From NCBI GenBank assembly GCA_900176545.1, contig FWXP01000007.1, positions 1-64,000 on the forward strand: a stretch of 64,000 nt of DNA, given 5' to 3'. Source of the DNA: Oscillospiraceae bacterium. GTDB taxonomy: Bacteria > Bacillota > Clostridia > Saccharofermentanales > Saccharofermentanaceae. Position 1 is the first letter of the stretch; every line of letters begins with the position of its first letter. The position numbers and the translations under genes were made by a program. The notes under the pieces are model-generated. The model had not been told where the DNA came from, did not search any database, and worked only from the letters and a program-made list of their open reading frames with translations. Shown piece by piece: positions 51,380 to 58,680 of the stretch.

Positions 51380-53413
51380 TTATGAGTTTATCATATTCAG
51401 AAGATCTTCTTCACTTATGGAAGGGATACCGAGCTCCTTGGCCTTAACTGCCTTGCTGCCGGCTGCCTCTCCTTCCAGGAGATAGGAAGTCTTCTTGGAT
51501 ACGGATCCTACAACCTTGCCGCCGTTAGCGACAATAAGGTCTGCCGCCTCATTACGGGACAATGTAGGAAGCGTTCCTGTTATACAGATGGAAAGACCTT
51601 CAAGGGCACTTCCCTTCTCTACCTTCTCAGCTTCAAAGGCTACGCCTGCTTCCTTGAGCCTTGCCATGAGAGCGGCATTATCTTCATCCGCGAAGAATCC
51701 CGCTATGGCCTCTGCGGAGATATCTCCTATGGAATCCACCTTGATAAGGTCATCAACAGTTGCCGTCATAAGGGCATCTATGGAACCGAAATGGTCCATA
51801 AGGTCTCTGGAGGTAGCCTTACCTACGTTAGGTACGCCAAGGCCTGCAAGGACCTTGTCCGCGGGCGCATTTGCCTTAGCGTCCTCTATTGCTCCCAGGA
51901 GCTTATCTGTATTCTTCTCAAGACCGAAGACCTTAGCTTCAACAAGCTCGTCCCTTCGATCCTTAAGAGAGAAGATATCTGCTATATCCTTAACGAATCC
52001 TCCGGCGATCAGGCCCTTCACGTATTCTATTCCGAAGCCCTTGATGTTCATTGAATCCCTGGCAACGAAGTTGCAGATCCTGTGAACGAGGGTTCCGGGG
52101 CATGCGGGATTAATGCACTTATAGTCTGCAGCGTCCTCTTCCCTTACGAGCTTATGTCCGCATACGGGGCATGAGTCGGGGATCTTATAGGGCTTCCAGT
52201 CGGAAGGTCTCTTGGCCTTATTTACACACTTTATCTTGGGGATTATCTCTCCGGACTTATATACGACGATGGTATCGCCGATGCCGAGCTCCAGCTCGTC
52301 AATAAATCCCTGGTTATGGAGAGTTGCCCTGGTAACGGTAGTACCGCACAGGGATATAGGCTCGAAGATCGCAACGGGAGTAACTCGTCCAGTCCTTCCG
52401 GTATCTACCTCGACGTCAAGGAGCTTCGTCTCCTTCTCCTCAGGGGGATACTTATATGCGATAGCCCATCTGGGGAACTTTATGGTATTTCCAAGCTTAG
52501 CCCTGTCCGCGATGGAATTGAGCTTAACTACGGCACCGTCTATATCGTAGGCAAGTTCTCCTCTTGCCTGACCGATCTTCTGGATGGCATCCCAGACTTC
52601 GTCTGCGGTCTTGCACTTATAGTAGAGGTCGATGACCTTCACGTTATTCTTCTTTAGGAACTCGTAGCCGTCGGAGTGAGTCTTAAACTCCCTGCCTCTG
52701 GTCTCCTGTATATTGAAGATAAAAAGAGACAGATCTCTCTTCTTTGTTATCCTCGTATCTATCTGGCGAAGTGTTCCTGCGGCACAATTTCGAGGGTTGG
52801 CAAAGGTCTTGCTGCCTTCCTCCTCCGCTTCTTCATTTACCTTGGCGAAGGCTTCTCTCGTCATATAGACCTCGCCTCGTATCTCGATATACTCGATGGG
52901 GTCGGGCATGGTCTTGACTACATCCTTTATCACCATGGCATTCTTGGTAACGTCTTCGCCTTCATTTATGCCGTCACCTCTGGTAACGGCTGTAGTGAGC
53001 TTACCGTTCTCATAGCGAAGCGCCATGGAAAGGCCGTCGATCTTGGTCTCTACCAGGAACTCGGTGCCTTCGCCAAGCTGCTCTATAGTAGAGTTTACAA
53101 AATCCTCTACTTCTTCCCTGGAAAAGACATCCAGGAGACTTAACATGGGAACGTTATGCTTGATAAGGATACCCTTCTCGGCCTTCCAGCCCACTCTCTT
53201 GGAGGGAGAATCCTCTCTTACGAACTCGGGGTGTTCCTTCTCGATCTGCTTGAGCCTTAAGTTCATCTGATCGTATTCGTAGTCGGATATCTCGGGTTCG
53301 TCGTCGTTATAGTACCTGTCGCAGTGATAGTTCATCACCTTGACCAGTTCGTCGTATTCCATCTTAACGGGATCGTTATCGAACAATCCTATCTGCATAT
53401 CATCGCCGGACAT
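51380..53413 (-). CDS. ligA: NAD-dependent DNA ligase LigA
   Basis: I choose ATG 53413, which has AAAGG 8 bases before it; an ATG at 53422 has that site immediately adjacent. The 677-residue ligase has the adenylation lysine in ETKIDGLSMALRYENG, a four-Cys zinc finger CPVCGHKL...CINPACPGT, helix-hairpin-helix repeats, and a C-terminal BRCT domain (GLSICITGTLPTLSRNEAADLI). It seals nicks in replication and repair. The cyclo-ligase gene follows 19 bases downstream. The start overlaps the stop of the upstream membrane-protein gene. Confidence 0.97.
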   Translation of the reverse strand: MSGDDMQIGLFDNDPVKMEYDELVKVMNYHCDRYYNDDEPEISDYEYDQMNLRLKQIEKEHPEFVREDSPSKRVGWKAEKGILIKHNVPMLSLLDVFSREEVEDFVNSTIEQLGEGTEFLVETKIDGLSMALRYENGKLTTAVTRGDGINEGEDVTKNAMVIKDVVKTMPDPIEYIEIRGEVYMTREAFAKVNEEAEEEGSKTFANPRNCAAGTLRQIDTRITKKRDLSLFIFNIQETRGREFKTHSDGYEFLKKNNVKVIDLYYKCKTADEVWDAIQKIGQARGELAYDIDGAVVKLNSIADRAKLGNTIKFPRWAIAYKYPPEEKETKLLDVEVDTGRTGRVTPVAIFEPISLCGTTVTRATLHNQGFIDELELGIGDTIVVYKSGEIIPKIKCVNKAKRPSDWKPYKIPDSCPVCGHKLVREEDAADYKCINPACPGTLVHRICNFVARDSMNIKGFGIEYVKGLIAGGFVKDIADIFSLKDRRDELVEAKVFGLEKNTDKLLGAIEDAKANAPADKVLAGLGVPNVGKATSRDLMDHFGSIDALMTATVDDLIKVDSIGDISAEAIAGFFADEDNAALMARLKEAGVAFEAEKVEKGSALEGLSICITGTLPTLSRNEAADLIVANGGKVVGSVSKKTSYLLEGEAAGSKAVKAKELGIPSISEEDLLNMINS

Positions 53414-53418
53414 ATGGT

Positions 53419-54054
53419 TCATCCTTTCTTGCGTGAGAATGCGTAATAAGCCGTAGGGAGCATCAGAAGGATGCTGAAGAATATCCCCCAGACCGCAGCC
53501 GGAAGATGAAGCGTACCGTCGAATGCACGCATGAGATTACCGTGCTGTCTTGAAGTTATATAAAGGATCTTATCCAGTATCCCGGACTTACCCTTAAGGG
53601 GGATAAAGAACGAACCCGTAAGTATATGGCATCCGACAGACAGTATATAGATATCGGCTATCCACAGGACCACCTTCTGAAGCCTTAGAATGTACACTAT
53701 TCCGATCGCCGCCAATGCCAAAGAGATGGCGATGGTCGAAGATATAACATAATGCCTGTTGGAGACGCACCTTATCACGTATCCTGCCGTCGTTATAAGG
53801 ACAAAGGCACACGGCATATAAGTTACCGCTTCAGTCCTCGACAGGAGCATGAGTCCCAGGGATATCAAAGCTGCCGCCACCACTATCACGACGGCACCGA
53901 TCTTGTTATCGGAAGTAATGGAGATCTTACCCGCTCCCTTCTCCAGAAGAGAGAATATCAGGTTCGTAAAAATATGTAAGGGCTCTGTAACCAGAGTCCC
54001 CCACGTAAAGAGAAGTATGGCTGCGATAACACCCGCACGCTCTTCGCTTCTCAA
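53419..54054 (-). CDS. Multi-pass membrane protein upstream of ligA
   Basis: This 211-residue protein begins at TTG with a GAGGC-type site in the stop region of the PC4-like gene. Five or six hydrophobic segments fill most of its length (AVVIVVAAALISLGLMLLS; VVLWIADIYILSVGCHILTGSF). No transporter or enzyme motif is seen. Its stop overlaps the start region of ligA, so the three genes PC4-like, this one and ligA are likely co-transcribed. Confidence 0.68.
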   Translation of the reverse strand: MRSEERAGVIAAILLFTWGTLVTEPLHIFTNLIFSLLEKGAGKISITSDNKIGAVVIVVAAALISLGLMLLSRTEAVTYMPCAFVLITTAGYVIRCVSNRHYVISSTIAISLALAAIGIVYILRLQKVVLWIADIYILSVGCHILTGSFFIPLKGKSGILDKILYITSRQHGNLMRAFDGTLHLPAAVWGIFFSILLMLPTAYYAFSRKKG

Positions 54055-54060
54055 TTTATC

Positions 54061-54303
54061 TTATGCCTCAGTCTCAAAAGGATCATAATCTTCAAGAAGT
54101 TCCTTAAGGACAGCTACTTCCTCACTGCTCAAGGAGATACCCTTACCGACCTTCTCATGGTCAGGGCCCCAGTCACGGATATCGAGCTTAGGCTTGCCGT
54201 CATTCCACTTAACGATATTAGCTTCTCTGTTCCAGCCGGACTTATTAGTAGCGAGAACACCGATCGTCTTGACTATCTCAAACTTGATTTCTGTCTTTGG
54301 CAT
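54061..54303 (-). CDS. YdbC/PC4-like single-strand nucleic-acid-binding protein
   Basis: The start ATG 54303 has GGAGGTCATT directly upstream; the frame is open further but without a site. The 80-residue protein has the PC4/YdbC pattern KFEIVKTIGVLATNKSGWNREANIVKWNDGKPKLDIRDWGPDHEKVGKGISLS. Members bind single-stranded DNA or RNA as dimers. It is divergent from the metallophosphoesterase gene and leads the group that ends in ligA. Confidence 0.9.
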   Translation of the reverse strand: MPKTEIKFEIVKTIGVLATNKSGWNREANIVKWNDGKPKLDIRDWGPDHEKVGKGISLSSEEVAVLKELLEDYDPFETEA

Positions 54304-54420
54304 AATGACCTCCTTGATCAGAGCAAATGGATAATATGCGTAGATTATAACAGGCATGAGCCAAAAAATATATAATAAATATAATACTTTTATTATAATA
54401 AGGGACGAAAGGATGTTTTT

Positions 54421-55254
54421 ATGCATATAGTTCTTATCGCCCTTATAGCAGCAATAGTCATAACGGGACTTGTACTTCTTGTCCTGTCACTTATAGAGCC
54501 TCACAAGCTCAACATTACCCGCGAGACTCTCTCGGATAACGCGAAGGCAGGCAGCCCTGACTTAAGGCTCCTCTTCTTCAGCGACCTTCATGCGGAGTTC
54601 TGCTTTATCCCCAAGGAGAAAGTAGAAGAGATAATAAGAGAAGAAGCCGGAAGCAAAGGCCTTGATGCCGTGATCTTCGGCGGAGACATCATAAATAACC
54701 CCAAGAAATACAAGGTCGGTGCGGACTACCTGACCCACATATCAAACGTCTGCAAGGAGCTTGATATCCCTTTCGAGGGCGTCACGGGCAACCACGACGT
54801 ACAGATCCCTGCAAACGGCATAAAGGAATGCTCCTTCCACAACATAAGCGGAGGCTACACGATCTTAAAGTCACGCCGTGACGGCTCTGATATCGCCATA
54901 AGCGGCATCAACGACTCGGGAAGAAAGCATAGGGTATGGTACGAACTCCCTTCTATCCCCGAAGGCTGCTCCAAGAATATCGTCATAGCACATAACCCCG
55001 ACCAGATACTTCATATAGACGACTGCAGCAAGGTCGACTACATGATCTCAGGTCACATTCACGGAGGTCAGATAAGAACTCCTTTCAAGATAGAGTTTAC
55101 AAGTCTTCGTAAGGATATCCTGCCCAAATACGACGTTATAGCAGGCACATACAGGATAAACGGCATCACGCTCTTTATCTCCAAGGGAATAGGCTGCGTA
55201 AGGCTTCCCATGAGACTTAAGGCTACCCCTGAAGTCAATATCATCGAGATATAA
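54421..55254 (+). CDS. YaeI-type metallophosphoesterase with N-terminal membrane anchor
   Basis: This 277-residue protein has one N-terminal hydrophobic helix (ALIAAIVITGLVLLVLSLI) followed by a calcineurin-like phosphoesterase domain. Metal-binding motifs are FFSDLHAEF (D, H), FGGDIIN (D), VTGNHDV (N, H), IVIAHNPD (H) and ISGHIHGGQ (H, H). YaeI-type members act on lipid-linked or nucleotide phosphates. The domain is probably on the inner or outer face of the membrane, tethered by the helix. AAAGGAT precedes the ATG. Confidence 0.93.
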   Translation: MHIVLIALIAAIVITGLVLLVLSLIEPHKLNITRETLSDNAKAGSPDLRLLFFSDLHAEFCFIPKEKVEEIIREEAGSKGLDAVIFGGDIINNPKKYKVGADYLTHISNVCKELDIPFEGVTGNHDVQIPANGIKECSFHNISGGYTILKSRRDGSDIAISGINDSGRKHRVWYELPSIPEGCSKNIVIAHNPDQILHIDDCSKVDYMISGHIHGGQIRTPFKIEFTSLRKDILPKYDVIAGTYRINGITLFISKGIGCVRLPMRLKATPEVNIIEI

Positions 55255-56056
55255 GCTCCAGCATCTCCTCTTCGCTCTTTCTTATCTCATCCAGGAGAGA
55301 TCGCATCTCGCTTCTAAGGTCAGAGAGTTCCTTTACGGTCTCTTCGTGTACCTGAAGATCGGTCTCTGCTCGCTGTGCCGCTTTCTCGTTGATATCTTCA
55401 TAATACGCACTATACGCCTTAGCCTGATGCCTTTCGTACAGGATCAGGGATACGACCGCTACGGCAAGACATATCACCAGTACCAGAGAGGAACGGCAGA
55501 TACATCCGATGGCGATCGCTGCCAATATAGCTGCGACACGGATAGTGTTGTTCTTCGTGCTAAGGTCCTGCTTTTCACTCGCGCTCATGCCGTAAGATCT
55601 TCTGACTTCGCAGGGCGTAATGTCGGATCTTTGAATGTTACCGGATCTTCTGGCAACGGAGATATACTTAGAGATATCGTCGGTATATTTCTTCTTATCT
55701 TCGGGAAGCGCTTCACTGAAGCAGACATACGCTGCGGACTTTTGAAATGACATGAGCTTTGTCATATCTCCGTGAGTCTTCATAAGGTGTTCGGATACCA
55801 TATTAGGCGTCAGGGAGCAATTGAGCTTCTCCCAAAGGCAGAGATAGTTGCCGGGTTCCGCGTTCAGCATCTCGTCCAGATACAACGTAGCAAGACCGTT
55901 CTTGCTGTCCTTTCTAAGATCCTCTATTCGCTTAAGATCGATCATCTCGAGCTCGTCCGTATAGAGCTTTCCGCAATAGTCGCATCTATATATCTTCTTT
56001 CCTTCGATAAGGCTCAGATTACCGGCACACGAAGGGCAGGAATATTCTCTTACCAT
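55241..56056 (-). CDS. Zinc-ribbon, helical, two-TM, coiled-coil protein (family member 5)
   Basis: This 271-residue protein has a zinc ribbon (C7, C10, C25, C28), a helical middle (about 35-165) with TPR-like spacing, two membrane helices near 172-187 and 190-207, and a C-terminal coiled coil (AAQRAETDLQVHEETVKELSDLRSEMRSL). It shares layout and ribbon text CDYCGKLYTDELE with the next three genes and with 26878. Its start lies 1 base after the stop of the 56058 gene. Its 3' end overlaps the metallophosphoesterase gene by 14 bases. Function is unknown; a membrane-bound scaffold or sensor is one possibility. Confidence 0.78.
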   Translation of the reverse strand: MVREYSCPSCAGNLSLIEGKKIYRCDYCGKLYTDELEMIDLKRIEDLRKDSKNGLATLYLDEMLNAEPGNYLCLWEKLNCSLTPNMVSEHLMKTHGDMTKLMSFQKSAAYVCFSEALPEDKKKYTDDISKYISVARRSGNIQRSDITPCEVRRSYGMSASEKQDLSTKNNTIRVAAILAAIAIGCICRSSLVLVICLAVAVVSLILYERHQAKAYSAYYEDINEKAAQRAETDLQVHEETVKELSDLRSEMRSLLDEIRKSEEEMLELISR

Positions 56057-56057
56057 A

Positions 56058-56879
56058 TCAGCTTTCCACTCTTTCCCTTATTTCTTTCTCATGCTCCTTA
56101 AAGGATGCAAACAGCGTATTAGCTTCGGTCTTAAGCTCCGGAAGTGATGCTACATCCTTCCTGTTCTGTTCGAACGATTCATTAAGAGTCTTCTTTGCGT
56201 CATCGACAGCTTCATAACAATACAGAACATAAAAGACAATGCCGAATATACCGCCGACAGGGGCCAATACAATGCCGCTGCCACCCGAATTCAAAGTTAC
56301 AAGGCACACCATCGCACATCCCACGCAAAAGGCAAAGATGACCCCGAAGATATTCTGTGCCAATATGTCCTTAAGAGCTTTCATCCTCTCGCTGAACGAC
56401 TTCTTGGGAGTATTCTTTCTGTCCTCCGCGATTTTGGTAAGATGCTCGTTCTGACTCTCGATACCGTTGATCTTCCTTCTAAGGTCTACATAATGCTCAA
56501 GATCATGGGCGATGTCATTATTCTCGCGCTTACGAGACTTTCCCAAGGAAACGAATTGAGCCTTGGAGACCAATCGGTCAAGGGCACTGTCGGACCTCAT
56601 GTTCTTTTCCAGATACTCTGCTACAGAATCCGAATCAAGCTCAATATGCAAAGATTCCAGAAGGTATACGGGATCATCCGGATGGGAAGACAGCGCATCC
56701 CTCATCAGTTTACGAGCGATATCCTTGAGTCCTTTTGCCCACAGTTTCCTTACTGCTTCAATATCTGAGCATTCCTTCTCATCACTATATAACTTACCGC
56801 AGAATTCACATCTGAACAGGTCTTCATCGATACTTATGAGCCTGCCTCCGCAAGATGCGCAAAGATCGCCTTCCGTCAT
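56058..56879 (-). CDS. Zinc-ribbon, helical, two-TM, coiled-coil protein (family member 4)
   Basis: This 273-residue paralogue has the ribbon C7, C10, C24, C27 (CASCGG...CEFCGKLYSDEKE), a helical region with SSHPDDPVYLLESLHIELDS, two membrane helices near 176-196 and 202-222, and a coiled coil at the end. A GGAGGGG site lies upstream. A strong terminator and a TATAAT box separate it from the 56959 gene, so it starts a second transcription unit with 55241. Sequence identity to the neighbours is clear in the ribbon and weak elsewhere. Confidence 0.78.
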   Translation of the reverse strand: MTEGDLCASCGGRLISIDEDLFRCEFCGKLYSDEKECSDIEAVRKLWAKGLKDIARKLMRDALSSHPDDPVYLLESLHIELDSDSVAEYLEKNMRSDSALDRLVSKAQFVSLGKSRKRENNDIAHDLEHYVDLRRKINGIESQNEHLTKIAEDRKNTPKKSFSERMKALKDILAQNIFGVIFAFCVGCAMVCLVTLNSGGSGIVLAPVGGIFGIVFYVLYCYEAVDDAKKTLNESFEQNRKDVASLPELKTEANTLFASFKEHEKEIRERVES

Positions 56880-56917
56880 GTGTCCACCCCTCCTTGGTTC
56901 CGGTGTTCATTATATAG

Positions 56918-56945
56918 AAAAGAGGGATGTGTTGCCACATCCCTC
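56918..56945 (-). terminator. Terminator with nearby -10 box in the zinc-ribbon array
   Basis: GAGGGATGTG-GCAA-CACATCCCTC followed by TTTTC, then TATATAATG on the minus strand. It is very similar to the element at 58628-58660. Confidence 0.85.
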
Positions 56946-56958
56946 CCTGAAGTCAATG

Positions 56959-57786
56959 TCATCGAGATATGACTTCGAAGAAATTATCCTCGTAAGACCT
57001 TGCTTCGTCCTTGATAGCGCCGGCCTTTTTCTTGAGAGACGTGATCTTCTCCTCCATACCCTTCGCTTCATTCAACGAGGCATTCATTGCCTGATTCGTT
57101 CTTTCCATTTTCTTTGCCTTGTAGCTTTTCCTGCACCATCTTATCAGGAAAGGTATTCCCACCAACAGGGCAATAGACGCTACGCCAAGCCACGGGTTAA
57201 CCGCGAGCATCATCAGGATGAATATGCTGCCCCCTAAAGCGGCGTAGATATAGTAGTCTAACGGCACCTTCCCAATCTGATCATCTTCCGGTATCTTTTG
57301 CCTGGCCGTCTCATTACGAAGATAGACCTGTTTCTTCCTTATCTGTTCTATCCTCAGTGTCAGATCACCGATATCCTTCCATATAAAGGTCAATTGCTCA
57401 AGAGCATCGATATACTGTCGCATATCATCGGGGATAGTCTTTCCGAGCCGGTCAAGTGCATGGCCTTCCCAAAATTCGGACATCTTTTGGGTATCTTTGT
57501 AGTTGACCGATATATAGCGCGAAGGAGGCCCCGGAATATAAATGGTGTTGAACCATTCCCAGTTAAGATAGAAATCATCGGGATCCTTTTCCAGAAGGAG
57601 TTCTACATATCTTCTTGCCTCTGTCAGCCTCTTCTTCTGCCTCAGGTCTTCGATCAACTTGAGATTGATCTCGGCGATCTCATTGGTAAAGATCTTACCG
57701 CAGTATTCACAGCAGAATATCTCTTTTTGATCGTTAAAGCTGAGATTACTTCCGCATGACGGACATGAATATTCGTGGATCACCAT
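56959..57786 (-). CDS. Zinc-ribbon, helical, two-TM, coiled-coil protein (family member 3)
   Basis: This 275-residue paralogue has a zinc ribbon with C8, C11 and C26, C29 (YSCPSCGSN...CEYCGKIFTNE), an extra Cys at 25, a helical middle, two membrane helices near 196-212 and 214-232, and a coiled coil (MNASLNEAKGMEEKITSLKKKAG). GAGGAAG precedes the ATG. The upstream paralogue's restored frame ends at 57780, overlapping this start by 7 bases, which suggests the pair was once translationally coupled. Confidence 0.78.
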   Translation of the reverse strand: MVIHEYSCPSCGSNLSFNDQKEIFCCEYCGKIFTNEIAEINLKLIEDLRQKKRLTEARRYVELLLEKDPDDFYLNWEWFNTIYIPGPPSRYISVNYKDTQKMSEFWEGHALDRLGKTIPDDMRQYIDALEQLTFIWKDIGDLTLRIEQIRKKQVYLRNETARQKIPEDDQIGKVPLDYYIYAALGGSIFILMMLAVNPWLGVASIALLVGIPFLIRWCRKSYKAKKMERTNQAMNASLNEAKGMEEKITSLKKKAGAIKDEARSYEDNFFEVISR

Positions 57787-57869
57787 GCTTCCTCTTCTTC
57801 AAATAGTTTTCTCTCGATCTTCTCAAGATCTTTCGCTTTTCTTTTGACCTCGCTCTTTATACCATCTAT

Positions 57870-58592
57870 TTACTGTTCCACCATCTGACATTGCTTCATA
57901 TATTGTTCGTTTCTCTTCTTCTCATCTGCTCTTTCAAAAAATCTGACCGGAACGAAAACTGCAACGGAAACTGCCAAACTGATCAAAATCGCCGTCGGAA
58001 ATGGTACGTCCCGGAACTCCACAAAAATCCTGAGACAGATTATCATGGTCGTAAGAGCAGCCGATATAGAAGTTTTTCCCCTATCGACATACCTGTTTGT
58101 CCTGTAGTTATACTCCAACGTGGATTCGTTGAGCTTTTTGGTAGTGTAGGCTACCCCCAGTTCTTCATTATTTTTCTCTATTTTCTCGTAATCTTCCTTC
58201 AGGCTCTCTATCGGATCATAGAACAGATCGACTTCCTCGCTGTTCGCGAGCTTCCTGAGCCTTCTAAATAACTTATGTGTTATAAGCCCCGTTATCATAT
58301 CGGTATCATCCGAATGTTCCCTGATATATCCGCATATGGTAGATGCCTGAAGTTCGACGAGCAGCAGTTCTCTAATGCTTATGCTGCTTTCTCCATTTTT
58401 GGCTGTATAGTCCTCAATCAACCATCCGGCCGCATCGAATTTCTTACGGCGGCGAAGCTTTCTCGAAGCTTCTATATGAGTGATCTCTTTATTCTCCGAG
58501 TAAAGTTTTCCGCAAAACTTGCAATTGTACAGATCGCCTGCGCCATAAGGAGTGATATCGCCTCCGCAGGTTGCACATTTAAAGTCTAACAA
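57870..58592 (-). CDS. Zinc-ribbon two-TM protein (family member 2), coiled coil cut by TAA
   Basis: A TTG at 58592 with AGGAGGGGG upstream starts a 240-residue product with ribbon C6, C9, C24, C27 and two membrane segments near 180-197 and 202-220. It stops at TAA 57870-57872 after CQMVEQ. The same frame then runs 30 more codons (IDGIKSEVKRKAKDLEKIERK) to TGA at 57780, giving 270 residues and restoring the family's C-terminal coiled coil and length of 271-275. The stop is therefore probably a recent nonsense change. It begins the array, after a terminator and TATAAT box. Confidence 0.75.
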   Translation of the reverse strand: MLDFKCATCGGDITPYGAGDLYNCKFCGKLYSENKEITHIEASRKLRRRKKFDAAGWLIEDYTAKNGESSISIRELLLVELQASTICGYIREHSDDTDMITGLITHKLFRRLRKLANSEEVDLFYDPIESLKEDYEKIEKNNEELGVAYTTKKLNESTLEYNYRTNRYVDRGKTSISAALTTMIICLRIFVEFRDVPFPTAILISLAVSVAVFVPVRFFERADEKKRNEQYMKQCQMVEQ

Positions 58593-58627
58593 TTGTTGCC
58601 CCCTCCTTATTCCGAATATCATTATAT

Positions 58628-58660
58628 AAAAAGGAGGGATGCGTTGCCACATCCCTCCTT
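58628..58660 (-). terminator. Terminator of glgP with nearby -10 box
   Basis: AAGGAGGGATG(T/C)G...CACATCCCTCCTT is followed by TTTATATAATG on the minus strand. The TATAAT lies a few bases after the T-run and leads into the zinc-ribbon array. It is closely similar to 56918-56945. Confidence 0.88.
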
Positions 58661-58680
58661 GAAGTATCGATCGTTCCTGA

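Noticed and set aside
12394-58592. Stop-codon reassignment as explanation for in-frame TAG and TAA
   Set aside because: TAA, TAG and TGA all end many intact genes in the window, so reassignment would extend normal proteins.
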